From: Terriglobia bacterium
GTDB taxonomy: Bacteria; Acidobacteriota; Terriglobia; Terriglobales; Acidobacteriaceae
Direction: 5' to 3'
Length of the DNA: 58,028 nt
Assembly: GCA_020073645.1 (NCBI GenBank)
Contig: JAIQET010000022.1
Coordinates: 1-58,028 of the forward strand
The stretch's first letter is position 1. Every line of letters begins with the position of its first letter. Below are positions 1 to 8,224 of the stretch, in pieces. A program made the translations under genes and the position numbers. The notes under the pieces were generated by a model that was not told where the DNA came from, did not search any database, and worked only from the letters and a program-made list of their open reading frames with translations.

Positions 1-1671
1 GGCTTCAGCGTGAGCGGCCTGAGTCTGCCGCTGACTCTGACGGCCGGGCAGAGCAAGACCTTCAGCGTGGTATTTGCTCCGTCGTCGGCGGGCAGCGTGA
101 GTGGAAATCTCGCCGTCATCAGCAACGGCTCCAACCCAACCCTCAATATTCCGCTGTCGGGCACAGGGGTCACTGCGGGCACGCTTACGGCAAATCCCAC
201 CAGCCTCAGCTTTGGTAACGTTCAGACGGGCAGCAGTTCGACTTTGTCGGAGATTCTGACTAACTCGGGCGGCTCCAGCGTGACCATTACCCAGGCAACA
301 CCAACTGGCGCGGGCTTCAGCGTAAGTGGCCTGAGTCTGCCGCTGACTCTGACGGCCGGTCAGAGCAAGACTTTCAGCGTGGTGTTTGCGCCGTCGTCGG
401 CGGGCGGTGTAAGCGGCAACCTGGCCATCATCAGCAACGGTTCGAACCCGACGCTCAATATCCCGCTATCTGGTACCGGGGTAACGCCGGGAGCATTGTC
501 GGCGAACCCGACCAGCCTGAGCTTCGGCAACGTGCAAATCGGCAACAGTTCGACTCTGTCGGAAACCCTGACCAACACCGGCGGCTCCAGCGTGACCATC
601 ACGCAGGCAACCGCAACCGGCGCGGGCTTCAGCGTGAGCGGCCTGAGTCTGCCGGTGACCCTGACGGCCGGGCAGAGCAAGACTTTCAGCGTGGTGTTCG
701 CGCCGCTATCGGCGGGCAGCGTGAGTGGAAATCTTGCGGTCATCAGCAACGGCTCCAACCCGACCCTCAATATTCCACTCTCCGGCACGGGAGTGACCCC
801 GGGCACACTTTCGGCGAATCCTTCGAGCCTGAGCTTTGGAAGCGTGCAAGTGGGCAACAGCGCGACTCTCTCCGAGACCTTGACCAACACCGGTGGCTCG
901 AGCCTCACTATCTCTCAGGCGACGGCTTCGGGCACAGGTTTCAGCATCAGCGGCTTGAATCCCCCCATCACCCTGACGGCGGGACAGAGCTTCACCTTCA
1001 GCGCAACCTTTGCGCCGACATCGGCCGGCAGCGCGAGCGGAAGTATCTCGGTGGTATCGAATGGGTCGAATCCGAACCTGACGGTTCCCATGTCGGGCAC
1101 GGGCACCGCGGCGGGTCAGTTGGGCGTCAGCCCTGCCAGCCTGAGCTTCGGCAATGTGATGGTAGGAGGCAATGCGAGCCTGTCGGGAACCCTCAACGCC
1201 ACCAGCGCGAGCGTGACCGTCTCCTCCGCCTCGATCAGCAATTCTGAATTTTCCTTGAGCGGGCTGTCGTTCCCCTTCACGCTCACAGCTGGAGGGAGCG
1301 CCAACTTTACCGTGACCTTCAGCCCGAGTGCGACCGGCTTGGCGTCTGGCACGATTTCGTTTGCCAGCAACGCCTCGAACTCTCCGGCCGTGCAATCAGT
1401 GTCGGGAACCGGCACTACGCCGCCACAGCATAGTGTGGATCTCTCGTGGAGCGCCAGTACTTCGGTCGTTTCTGGCTACAACGTCTATCGTGGCACCACC
1501 TCGGGCGGTCCATACACCAGAGTCAATTCAGCGCTGGATGCGCTCACCGCATACACCGACAGCACGGTGCAGGCCGGGCAGACCTACTACTATGTGACCA
1601 CCGCGGTGGACAGCAGCAACACGGAGAGCACTTACTCCAACGAGGTGCAGGCGATCATTCCGACGCCTTAG
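1..1671 (+). CDS. Secreted/surface choice-of-anchor-D repeat protein with C-terminal FN3 domain (5' partial)
   Basis: The reading frame is open from base 1, so the true start and any signal peptide lie outside the window. The visible 556 or so residues consist of about five immunoglobulin-like choice-of-anchor-D (ASH/HYDIN-like) units, each carrying a 'LSFGNV' strand, a 'TLTAGQS' turn and a terminal 'SGTG'. A fibronectin type III domain follows (roughly bases 1429-1668) with 'YNVYRGTTSGGPY' and 'YYYVTTAVD'. Such proteins in acidobacteria are secreted or cell-surface adhesion or matrix proteins; the ligand is unknown. The first units are almost identical to each other in DNA (see repeat feature). 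The next gene encodes a shorter paralogue with the same FN3 tail. Family assignment is firm; role is inference. Confidence 0.85.
   Translation, partial: GFSVSGLSLPLTLTAGQSKTFSVVFAPSSAGSVSGNLAVISNGSNPTLNIPLSGTGVTAGTLTANPTSLSFGNVQTGSSSTLSEILTNSGGSSVTITQATPTGAGFSVSGLSLPLTLTAGQSKTFSVVFAPSSAGGVSGNLAIISNGSNPTLNIPLSGTGVTPGALSANPTSLSFGNVQIGNSSTLSETLTNTGGSSVTITQATATGAGFSVSGLSLPVTLTAGQSKTFSVVFAPLSAGSVSGNLAVISNGSNPTLNIPLSGTGVTPGTLSANPSSLSFGSVQVGNSATLSETLTNTGGSSLTISQATASGTGFSISGLNPPITLTAGQSFTFSATFAPTSAGSASGSISVVSNGSNPNLTVPMSGTGTAAGQLGVSPASLSFGNVMVGGNASLSGTLNATSASVTVSSASISNSEFSLSGLSFPFTLTAGGSANFTVTFSPSATGLASGTISFASNASNSPAVQSVSGTGTTPPQHSVDLSWSASTSVVSGYNVYRGTTSGGPYTRVNSALDALTAYTDSTVQAGQTYYYVTTAVDSSNTESTYSNEVQAIIPTP
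10..945 (+). repeat. 312-bp tandem repeat inside the choice-of-anchor-D gene
   Basis: The codon that opens the 'SGL' motif recurs at 10, 322, 634 and 946, a strict 312-bp (104-codon) period. Units starting at 10, 322 and 634 are nearly identical in DNA. The unit from 946 is diverged, and the following one (motif at 1255) is one codon shorter. The period keeps the reading frame, so unequal recombination would change the number of protein domains without breaking the gene. The array probably continues upstream of the window. Confidence 0.9.
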
Positions 1672-1854
1672 ACCGATCCGCCAGAACCCCGGGGCGGGTG
1701 AGGTCCCAAACTCTGCACGCCCTGGGAAGAAATACCACGCACCGTTACCTGTCGCTTGCCTGCGGTCCGGATGCGACTTTGCAAACCCTAAAGTAATTGC
1801 ATGTACTTTCGAGACCTTCTCGGCGGAGAAGGAATCGTCGAAACTGATTGTGTT

Positions 1855-2853
1855 ATGCGGCCCTCCCCCGCTAGTTGTCGGCGTGTGTTTTCCCTGCTTG
1901 TCCTCCTAGGCTTATGGGCAACGGCATCACTTGCAGCGCCCCCGCTCGCACACTCGGAAGCATCGGCCAACGTAGCCAAGCACGGTGTTCTCAAGATCAG
2001 CCCCCCAAATGTCAGTTTTGGCAACGTCCAGGTCGGCTACAGCGAAACCTTGACCGAAACCCTTGCAAACACCGGGGGGGCGGACCTGACCGTGTATTCC
2101 GCCACTACCAGCGGCACAGGATTTACCACCAGCGGACTGAACGTGCCCATGGTCCTGCCGCCAGGACAAAGCTTCACCTTCAGTATTACCTTTGCGCCCC
2201 AGTCGAGCGGCAGTACGACCGGCAGCGTCCTAGTGAGTTCGCAAAACGGGCATGCGACGCGGGCAATCCCGCTCACAGGAACCGGCACAGCAGCCGGGCA
2301 GTTGACGGTTTCTCCTAGTACTTTGGCCTTTGGCAACGTCACCGTAGGCACAATTAAGAATCTGACCGGAACTCTGACCGCAACCGGGACGAGCGTAACC
2401 GTTCTTTCTGGAACCAGTAGTAGTTCAGAGTTTGCGCTCAGCCGGCTCTCGTACCCGTTCACGATCGGCGCGGGACAGAGTGCCTCGTTTACGGTGAAGT
2501 TCACACCTCAGACGAGCGGCGCAGCTTCGGGTACCGTTTCCTTCGAAAGCGATGCCGTGACCTCACCCACGGTTGAATCTCTCACCGGCACGGGAACCGC
2601 CCCGAACCAGCACATGGTGGGCCTGCAGTGGGACCCGAGCACATCGGTGGTCGTGGGTTACAACGTGTATCGCGGCAGCACATCGGGCGGCCCCTATGGC
2701 AAAATCAATCCAGCACTCGACCCGGGCACCACATATGCCGACGCATCGGTCAAGGGCGGACAGACCTACTACTACGTGACCACCTCCGTAGACGGAAACG
2801 GAGACGAGAGCAGTTACTCCAATGAAGTTCAGGCCGCAATCCCGTTTCCGTAA
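1855..2853 (+). CDS. Secreted choice-of-anchor-D/FN3 protein
   Basis: Paralogue of the preceding gene. From the ATG at 1855 the N-terminus is a classical signal peptide (Arg-containing start, then 'VFSLLVLLGLWATASLA' and an Ala-rich cleavage region). Two choice-of-anchor-D units follow ('VSFGNVQVGYSETLTETL', 'LAFGNVTVGTIKNLTGTL') and then an FN3 domain with 'YNVYRGSTSGGPY' and 'YYYVTTSVDG'. An in-frame ATG at 1801 would add 18 residues beginning MYFR, which would spoil the signal peptide, so 1855 is preferred although neither start has a well-placed Shine-Dalgarno sequence. Predicted to be exported; ligand unknown. Confidence 0.85.
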   Translation: MRPSPASCRRVFSLLVLLGLWATASLAAPPLAHSEASANVAKHGVLKISPPNVSFGNVQVGYSETLTETLANTGGADLTVYSATTSGTGFTTSGLNVPMVLPPGQSFTFSITFAPQSSGSTTGSVLVSSQNGHATRAIPLTGTGTAAGQLTVSPSTLAFGNVTVGTIKNLTGTLTATGTSVTVLSGTSSSSEFALSRLSYPFTIGAGQSASFTVKFTPQTSGAASGTVSFESDAVTSPTVESLTGTGTAPNQHMVGLQWDPSTSVVVGYNVYRGSTSGGPYGKINPALDPGTTYADASVKGGQTYYYVTTSVDGNGDESSYSNEVQAAIPFP

Positions 2854-2862
2854 AGGCTCGTC

Positions 2863-2893
2863 CCGCAAACTGCCCACCCCCTTTGCGGTTTCT
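2863..2893 (+). terminator. Probable rho-independent terminator after the choice-of-anchor-D genes
   Basis: Inverted repeat CCGCAAA (2863-2869) and TTTGCGG (2882-2888) with a 12-nt loop, followed by TTTCT. It lies 10 bases after the stop codon at 2853 in the right orientation. The T-run is short, so strength is uncertain. Confidence 0.55.
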
Positions 2894-3053
2894 ATGGATC
2901 TCGCCGTGGCATCGTAGTGGTCAGCGCTTGGACTCCTTGAATCCCGGTGCGTGTCCGCCTGACTGATCGCGCTGATAGCCTTGGTTGGTTTGGGAGGGAG
3001 CACCGTCTCGTGGCCTTGGCCTTTGGTTTTCGCGGACATCATCGAGTGAGAGG

Positions 3054-3452
3054 TCAGACGTCTTTCAGTTGGGCCTCATCCATCCCGAAGTAGTGTCCCA
3101 GTTCATGGAGTACAGTCTGCCTGACTTCGTGACGGATTTCGGCTTCATTGGAGCAGACCGCCTCGATGTTCTTTTGGTAGAGGATGATACGGTCCGGACC
3201 GATGGGCAGGTCGAAGACACTTCTCCTGGTGGCCGGCACGCCTTGGAAGACGCCCAGAACCAAACTGCGTGTCTTGCGTGGCCCGGCGTTCCCGGTTGTC
3301 CCACGAGGCTTTCTTGAAAGTCGCCGGGGAGGCTGGTCCTCAACGAGAACCACGAGGTTGCGGATTCGTTTACGAAACTCTGCCGGAAGTGTGTCCATTA
3401 CTTCCGCTACCAGTTCAACGAAGTGTTCCCGTTCCACCTTGTCACACCTCAC
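3054..3452 (-). CDS. Small zincin-fold metallopeptidase-like protein
   Basis: About 132 residues from the GTG at 3452. The C-terminus carries the HExxH zinc signature in 'VLHELGHYFGMDEAQL', preceded by 'DRIILYQKNIEAVC', the hallmark of the short 'metallopeptidase family' zincins (DUF1025 type, usually 115-140 residues). An upstream GTG at 3545 would add 31 poorly matching residues, so the internal start was chosen to fit family length. Substrates of this family are not established. The region 3453-3712 between this gene and the next shows no further coding. It is transcribed divergently from the phosphoesterase that follows. Confidence 0.75.
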   Translation of the reverse strand: MRCDKVEREHFVELVAEVMDTLPAEFRKRIRNLVVLVEDQPPRRLSRKPRGTTGNAGPRKTRSLVLGVFQGVPATRRSVFDLPIGPDRIILYQKNIEAVCSNEAEIRHEVRQTVLHELGHYFGMDEAQLKDV

Positions 3453-3712
3453 CGCTAAGTTCTTTCTACTGCGACCGCGCACGCTCGCCAGTGAGCTGGG
3501 CCGTTGCGACGTGTAACCGCGACTTCCGAACTCAGGGAGGCTCACCGTCTGTCACGTCACGTTGCGCAGTGATTCGGTGCACAGCCCCAGGTGCCTAATA
3601 CCGCGCATCCTTGATCATGGAACATCACGCCTATGCAGGGTTTATATAGGTTCGAGCATCATGACGCAAACAATGCCGAAGGTACTGCTGCCGTGTCTTC
3701 GATGAGGGGGAA

Positions 3713-4831
3713 ATGAGAGTGTTCCTGATCGTAGTCCTTTTCGTTTGGACTGGCATGCACATTTACGTCTTCTGGCGGGCGTCATCGGTGCCTGTTATCG
3801 CTCGATACATCCCCCGAGGTGTTCTCTGGGCAGTGGCATGCATTCTGTGGATGAGCTACTTCGCCGCGCGAATTTTGGAACACTTGGGTACCGGGACTCT
3901 AGCCCGATCCCTCGAAGTCGTCGGCGCGAACTGGATCGGAGTCCTTTTCCTACTGCTCGTCGCTTTGTTGGTGGTCGACATCGTCACCGTATTCGGTTTC
4001 CTGTTCCCGCGTCTTGCGTCTTCGCTGCGGGGGTGGGCGCTTGTCGCCGGTGGCGTGCTGTGCGTAGTCGCTTTCGTACAAGGTCTGCGAGCGCCGGTTG
4101 TGCAGAACTACGAAGTGCACCTTGCAGGCTTGCCAGCCAGTAGCGACGGCACCGTGCTCATCCTCGCCTCCGATTTCCACCTCGGAACCCTGCTTGGAAA
4201 GGATTGGCTGGCAGCGCGAATCGATCAGATACAGGCCCAACGGCCTGACATTGTAGTCTTCGGCGGTGACATCGTCGAAGGTGATGATCCATCAGAGCGT
4301 GAGTTGCTGCCGTTGCTGCGCCGCCTTTCGGCTCCACTGGGTGTGTGGGCAGTTACTGGGAACCATGAGTTCCATGCCGGTGGTCTGGAGCGCGGTACTA
4401 GCCTGCTCGAGGATACCGGGTTCCACGTGCTTCACGACCGCTGGGCCGAGGTAAAGCCAGGTCTGGTGCTGGCTGGTGTCGACGACCTAACCAGCCGCCG
4501 GCGCGCCGGCGAGGCTGGCAACTTCATAGGGCAAGCGCTTGCCGGCCGGCCTCCGGGAGCCGCAACTGTGCTTGTCTCTCATACGCCTTGGGAGCTAGGC
4601 ATCGCTGCCAGGGCAGGGGTGGGCCTTGTGCTTGCGAGCCACACTCATGAAGGCCAGATTTGGCCCTTCGGCTACCTGGTCCGCCTCACCTATCCCTTCC
4701 TGGCTGGAAGGTATGAGGTAGACGGCATGACGGTTATCATCTGTCGCGGCACCGGTACCTGGGGGCCCCGCATGCGTCTGTGGCGGCGGGGCGAGATTGT
4801 TCGTGTCACACTGCGCACAGGCATGAAGTAG
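3713..4831 (+). CDS. Membrane-anchored calcineurin-like metallophosphoesterase (YkuE/YaeI type)
   Basis: 372 residues. The N-terminal 130 or so residues hold about four hydrophobic segments ('FLIVVLFVWTGMHIYVFW', 'VLFLLLVALLVVDIVTVFG' among them). The remainder is a metallophosphoesterase domain with the metal-binding blocks 'ASDFHLG', 'GGDIVEG', 'GNHEF', 'VSHTPW' and 'SHTHEGQ'. Members of this group are membrane-tethered phosphodiesterases or phosphatases, some acting on UDP-diacylglucosamine or phospholipids; the substrate here is unknown. The start ATG follows the Shine-Dalgarno sequence GAGGGGG. The gene converges on the nhaR-like gene with only 13 bases between stop codons. Confidence 0.85.
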   Translation: MRVFLIVVLFVWTGMHIYVFWRASSVPVIARYIPRGVLWAVACILWMSYFAARILEHLGTGTLARSLEVVGANWIGVLFLLLVALLVVDIVTVFGFLFPRLASSLRGWALVAGGVLCVVAFVQGLRAPVVQNYEVHLAGLPASSDGTVLILASDFHLGTLLGKDWLAARIDQIQAQRPDIVVFGGDIVEGDDPSERELLPLLRRLSAPLGVWAVTGNHEFHAGGLERGTSLLEDTGFHVLHDRWAEVKPGLVLAGVDDLTSRRRAGEAGNFIGQALAGRPPGAATVLVSHTPWELGIAARAGVGLVLASHTHEGQIWPFGYLVRLTYPFLAGRYEVDGMTVIICRGTGTWGPRMRLWRRGEIVRVTLRTGMK

Positions 4832-4844
4832 CCGCCGTGACTGG

Positions 4845-5750
4845 TTACGATGTTGCCCGTCTGAATAGACTGTTCTTTGCAGCTTCACAGACCGCAACTA
4901 CGGCCGGATGCCGCAATTGACGCTCGACGGAAATTGCATAAAAACGGACAGTGATCTTTTTTGTTCCCCCAATTTTGTGGAATCCGTAGCGTAGCATCTG
5001 TTCCTCCATCACGGTCGGTATCGCGAAAGCACCGAGACCTTCTTCTGCGAACACTCGAAGCAAAGCAAGGTCGGCAAATTCTCCCATGACATTTGGTCTA
5101 AGGTTTTGCGAATAGAACCACTCGTCCAAGTCACGTCTCAAAGCGGTATTGTCTAGCGGAAGCAAGAATGGCGCGCCATCCAAGGATCGAGGGAAACCTT
5201 TGTTGAGGCCCCAAAATTTCTTAGGCGCAAGGAAGCTGACCCCGCTCTCCCCGAGCAAGTGGTTGAAGGCGCGGATATTGGCTGCGGGACTGGCAGGAGC
5301 GTCGGAGAGCACAACGTCAACATCATGCACTGCGAGGTCAGCCAGCAAGTGATCGGGCCGGTCTTCACGGCAGATCAAGTGAAGTGGTGTCCGCAACTGC
5401 AAAGCTGGCTGCAGCAGGCGAAAAGCAATGGTTTTTGGCAAGACGTCGGCGATGCCAACGCAGAAACGAAGTGGACGGCCGGTTGGCCGTTCTTTCATCG
5501 TGCTGGTGAACTCCCGCCCGAGCGAGAATATGTCCTCTGCATAACGCATGGCGATGCGCCCCATGTCGGTAAGGACAAGGTTGCGACCGGAGCGGCGCAA
5601 CAGCTGTTCACCCAAGTCGTCTTCAAGCTTGCGGATCTGATTACTGATCGTCGGCGATGCCAGTCGCAGTTCCTTGCTTGCGGCAACAACGCTCCCGGTG
5701 CGGGCAACAGTCCAGAAGTAGAGCAAATGGTGATAGTTCAGCCATTCCAT
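4845..5750 (-). CDS. nhaR: LysR-family transcriptional regulator, NhaR type
   Basis: 301 residues. It opens with the NhaR-characteristic 'LNYHHLLYFWTVARTGS', followed by a winged helix-turn-helix (about residues 5-64, 'SPTISNQIRKLEDDLGEQLL') and a LysR substrate-binding domain. NhaR activates Na+/H+ antiporter and osmotic-stress genes in enterobacteria; here no antiporter is adjacent. It is divergent from the M48 protease gene across a 116-bp region that contains one copy of the 44-bp element, so autoregulation or shared control is plausible. Family call is strong; the effector is unknown. Confidence 0.85.
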   Translation of the reverse strand: MEWLNYHHLLYFWTVARTGSVVAASKELRLASPTISNQIRKLEDDLGEQLLRRSGRNLVLTDMGRIAMRYAEDIFSLGREFTSTMKERPTGRPLRFCVGIADVLPKTIAFRLLQPALQLRTPLHLICREDRPDHLLADLAVHDVDVVLSDAPASPAANIRAFNHLLGESGVSFLAPKKFWGLNKGFPRSLDGAPFLLPLDNTALRRDLDEWFYSQNLRPNVMGEFADLALLRVFAEEGLGAFAIPTVMEEQMLRYGFHKIGGTKKITVRFYAISVERQLRHPAVVAVCEAAKNSLFRRATS

Positions 5751-5767
5751 AGCAGGGGAAACCGCCC

Positions 5768-5811
5768 TTTCATAAAACCTACGAGTACATCTTAAACTTT
5801 CTACTTTTCTA
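5768..5811 (+). promoter_or_regulatory. Copy 1 of a duplicated 44-bp control element
   Basis: Ungapped match to 6920-6963 with 36 of 44 identical bases. Conserved blocks are TTTCATA-n-AACCTAC, then 8 variable bases, CTTAAAC, one variable base and TTCTACTTTTCTA. This copy lies in the divergent nhaR / M48 intergenic region, 17 bases from the nhaR start codon and 55 bases before the M48 start. Conservation confined to non-coding blocks suggests a promoter or operator; the bound factor is unknown, with NhaR an obvious candidate. Confidence 0.65.
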
Positions 5812-5866
5812 ACGCACGCCTGCAGGTTTATGAATGAAGTGATCTCCCAAATGCAAGGGGTGCACT

Positions 5867-6904
5867 ATGGGGCGCCGCGCCTTAACACTGCTCACGCTGG
5901 CTGCGCTGCTCTGCTTGATTCAGCCAGTCCAGGCGGGAGACGGAACTCGCTCCACTGGGGAGACACAACAGACAACCCAACAGGGCAAGGCGAGGCACGA
6001 TGGCGGGAAGGATGACATCGATGCCATCGGCAACCGCGACATCGGTGGCACCGGGCTGGGCAACTGGTATTCCCTGGAACGAGAGATTCGGATGGGGAAG
6101 GAATATGCCCAGATGATCGACTCCAGCGTGAAGCTGGTCCAGGACCCGGTCGTGGTGGAGTACGTCAACCGGGTCGGGCAGAACGTGGTACGAAATTCCG
6201 ATTCAAAGGTGCCCTTCACTATCAAGGTGATTGACGCCATTGAGATTAACGCGTTCGCGCTGCCCGGTGGGTTCTTATACGTGCACTCAGGGTTGCTGCT
6301 GGCCGCAGATGAAGAAGCTGAGTTGGCCGGAGTAATGGCGCATGAGATCGCTCACGTGGCTGCCCGTCATGCTACCCGGCAAATGACCCGTGCCACCTTC
6401 GCAAACATCGCCTCGATTCCCCTGATTTTCGTGGGCGGCGGTGTGGGATTTGCAGCTCGCTCGGTTGCCGGTATCGGCATACCGATAAGCTTTCTGAAAT
6501 TCTCTCGCGGATTTGAAGAGGAGGCAGATTACCTCGGACTGCAATACATGTACAAGACGGGCTACGACCCACAATCATTTATGTCCTTTTTCGAGAAGAT
6601 CCAAGCGAAAGAGAAACAGAAGCCGGGAACTTTGTCGAAGGTGTTTGCTTCCCATCCGCCCATGACGAATCGAATTGCAAACACCCAGAAACAGATCGAT
6701 ACCAAGCTTCCACCGCGTCCTCAGTATGTTGTCACCAGATCCGAGTTTGACGACGTGAGGGCGCGTCTTGCAGTTCTCGAGAACCGGCGCAGGGTCACTG
6801 AGGAAAAGCAGGCTCCGAGACCCACTTTACGGCGAACACCGACAACGACGGACAATCCTAGCGGCGAAGACGATCGACCAACGCTCAAGCGCCGAGAGGA
6901 TTAG
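5867..6904 (+). CDS. Exported M48-family zinc metalloprotease (BepA/LoiP-like)
   Basis: 345 residues starting at an ATG with AAGGGG upstream. A signal peptide ('ALTLLTLAALLCLIQPVQA') is followed by the peptidase domain with H159-E-I-A-H163 and the third zinc ligand in 'EEEADYLG' (E217). The segment 'INAFALPGGFLYVHSGLL' is typical of periplasmic M48 proteases that do quality control of outer-membrane proteins. The hydrophobic stretch at about residues 180-205 probably packs near the active site. The tail after residue 300 is polar and Arg/Thr-rich without a recognised TPR. The gene is bracketed by the two copies of the 44-bp element, which suggests stress control. Confidence 0.85.
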   Translation: MGRRALTLLTLAALLCLIQPVQAGDGTRSTGETQQTTQQGKARHDGGKDDIDAIGNRDIGGTGLGNWYSLEREIRMGKEYAQMIDSSVKLVQDPVVVEYVNRVGQNVVRNSDSKVPFTIKVIDAIEINAFALPGGFLYVHSGLLLAADEEAELAGVMAHEIAHVAARHATRQMTRATFANIASIPLIFVGGGVGFAARSVAGIGIPISFLKFSRGFEEEADYLGLQYMYKTGYDPQSFMSFFEKIQAKEKQKPGTLSKVFASHPPMTNRIANTQKQIDTKLPPRPQYVVTRSEFDDVRARLAVLENRRRVTEEKQAPRPTLRRTPTTTDNPSGEDDRPTLKRRED

Positions 6905-6919
6905 TTTCGACCACAACAG

Positions 6920-6963
6920 TTTCATACAACCTACAGATGGAGCTTAAACGTTCTACTTTTCTA
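6920..6963 (+). promoter_or_regulatory. Copy 2 of the duplicated 44-bp control element
   Basis: Second copy of the element at 5768-5811 (36/44 identical, same spacing of all blocks, same strand). It starts 15 bases after the M48 stop codon and lies about 190 bases upstream of the preferred start of the HPF-like gene, so it probably drives that gene and perhaps the whole stress cluster behind it. It partly overlaps a non-conserved in-frame ATG at 6937. Confidence 0.65.
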
Positions 6964-7149
6964 TGCGTCACCAGAGGTCTAGGAATGAGCATGGAAACAA
7001 ACATGGACACAGAGCATAAGGGGGGACTTCTCGTTCACGAATTCGGGGTCACGGCCATGGTCAATACACAACGGTGCCGGGTCAGGCGATTCAACCGCCT
7101 GGAGCTGAAACCGATCGTGACTAACAATTCGTCGCTTAGGGAGGCTGAG

Positions 7150-7491
7150 ATGCAATTTGAGATTCGCGGAAGAGACGTATACATCACCGAGACCCTGCGT
7201 GGACACATTGAGCGGCGGCTCGGCTTCGCACTTGGACGCTTCGCACGACGAATCAAGCGGGTTCTGGTGCGCGTCGAAGATTTGAACGGACCTCGTGGCG
7301 GCATTGACAAAGGCTGCCGTGTGGCCATCTTGTTAGCCCCCTCGGCCACAGTGGTGATGGAAGACCGGGATTCGGATGTCTACGTTGCGATTGACCGCGT
7401 AGCTGACAAGGCGGGCCGGTATATCGGACGAAGGCTCAAGCGACCTCGCGGAAGTAGTTCGGCGATGAGGATCGCTGAACGGCTGTCGTAG
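7150..7491 (+). CDS. HPF/RaiA-type ribosome hibernation factor, short form
   Basis: 113 residues from the ATG at 7150, which has GGGAGG six bases upstream. The sequence 'MQFEIRGRDVYITETLRGHIERRL' region, a central 'VRVEDLNGPRGGIDKGCRV' strand and 'SDVYVAIDRVADKAGRYIGRRL' match the beta-alpha-beta-beta-beta-alpha core of the sigma-54 modulation / RaiA family, which occupies the ribosomal decoding centre during stress. There is no C-terminal dimerisation domain, so it is the short form. The frame is open back to 6937, with another ATG at 6985 that would add 55 residues lacking family similarity. Placement beside universal stress genes fits a dormancy role. Confidence 0.75.
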   Translation: MQFEIRGRDVYITETLRGHIERRLGFALGRFARRIKRVLVRVEDLNGPRGGIDKGCRVAILLAPSATVVMEDRDSDVYVAIDRVADKAGRYIGRRLKRPRGSSSAMRIAERLS

Positions 7492-7540
7492 GAACAACAG
7501 GCCCTGGTTGTGGCCCGCCAGAACTCAGGAGATCGAGGCC

Positions 7541-7936
7541 ATGAAAACGGTAAGGAAGAAAGTGCTGATCGCGGACTGCCATGAGGACGTTCTTATCGCC
7601 CTCGAGAAACTGTTGGAAGACGAGGGGTTTGACACCACAACCGTGTGGACGGCGGGTGATGCATTGCACCTTCTCGATTCAGAAGCTTTTGATCTGGTCC
7701 TCGTGAACGAATACCTGCCGGATGCCGAGTGTGAAGGCATATTGAAAGCATTGCAGCGGAAAGGCGGACGAACCCCTTGTATTGTCATGCAGCCGAGTGC
7801 ACCAGAGATCACTGATTTCTCGGATCTTGAGCAACTGGGAGCCACCGACGTTGTATGCAAGTACGCGTACCGCCATATCGTCGAGATCGTAAACGAGTGT
7901 CTTGTTCACCGTAAAACAAAGGCTCTTGTGGCCTGA
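7541..7936 (+). CDS. Stand-alone receiver-like protein lacking the phospho-acceptor aspartate
   Basis: 131 residues from the ATG at 7541 (AGGAG upstream). The fold reads as a CheY-like receiver: 'KKVLIADCHEDVL', alpha-1 'LEKLLEDEGF', then 'FDLVLVNEYLPDAEC', 'RTPCIVMQPSAPE' and 'ATDVVCKYA'. The position normally occupied by the phosphorylated Asp is N56, the second acid of the N-terminal pair is Cys13, and the Thr/Ser-Ala pair of strand 4 is replaced by Gln-Pro. Only the Lys of strand 5 looks standard. No output domain. It is probably a phosphorylation-independent protein-protein interaction module in the stress cluster; partner unknown. Confidence 0.75.
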   Translation: MKTVRKKVLIADCHEDVLIALEKLLEDEGFDTTTVWTAGDALHLLDSEAFDLVLVNEYLPDAECEGILKALQRKGGRTPCIVMQPSAPEITDFSDLEQLGATDVVCKYAYRHIVEIVNECLVHRKTKALVA

Positions 7937-7960
7937 GCGGAAGGCGGCTTACGTGAGGAA

Positions 7961-8149
7961 GTGGACATCAAGATCATTGCAGCCCGCGATAGAGAAATGG
8001 TCATGTTCAACGATTTGGATGAACAAATCGAGAACACTCAAGGCGATATTCCCACGAAGATCGAACGGCTGATTCGCTTTGCCGGCGTAGCGCTTCTCTC
8101 GGCGCTCTTATTTGGAGGGCTGTACCTCGGGGTTGTTCTCCTGGAGTAA
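7961..8149 (+). CDS. Small single-pass membrane protein of unknown function
   Basis: Up to 62 residues; an acidic, polar N-terminal half is followed by one transmembrane helix ('FAGVALLSALLFGGLYLGVVLL') ending two residues before the stop. The start is uncertain: GTG at 7961 has GAGGAA immediately adjacent, whereas ATG at 8003 with GAGAA about 6 bases upstream gives 48 residues. No family recognised. It is codirectional with the surrounding stress genes and 25 bases after the receiver-like gene. Confidence 0.5.
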   Translation: MDIKIIAARDREMVMFNDLDEQIENTQGDIPTKIERLIRFAGVALLSALLFGGLYLGVVLLE

Positions 8150-8224
8150 ATACGGGCTTCTGAGGGTTGCTGAAGCGCCGGGAATAAGCAGTGAACCGCA
8201 CGCGAACGGACGGAGGTTCTTGCC

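Noticed and set aside
360..908. Minus-strand ORF within the 312-bp repeats
   Set aside because: It repeats with the same period because the DNA does; no independent evidence of coding.
10..945. CRISPR-like array
   Set aside because: Units are 312 bp, contiguous and in frame with no spacers; this is a protein-coding tandem repeat.
3453..3545. N-terminal extension of the small zincin gene
   Set aside because: The added residues do not resemble the family and the shorter GTG start gives the usual length.
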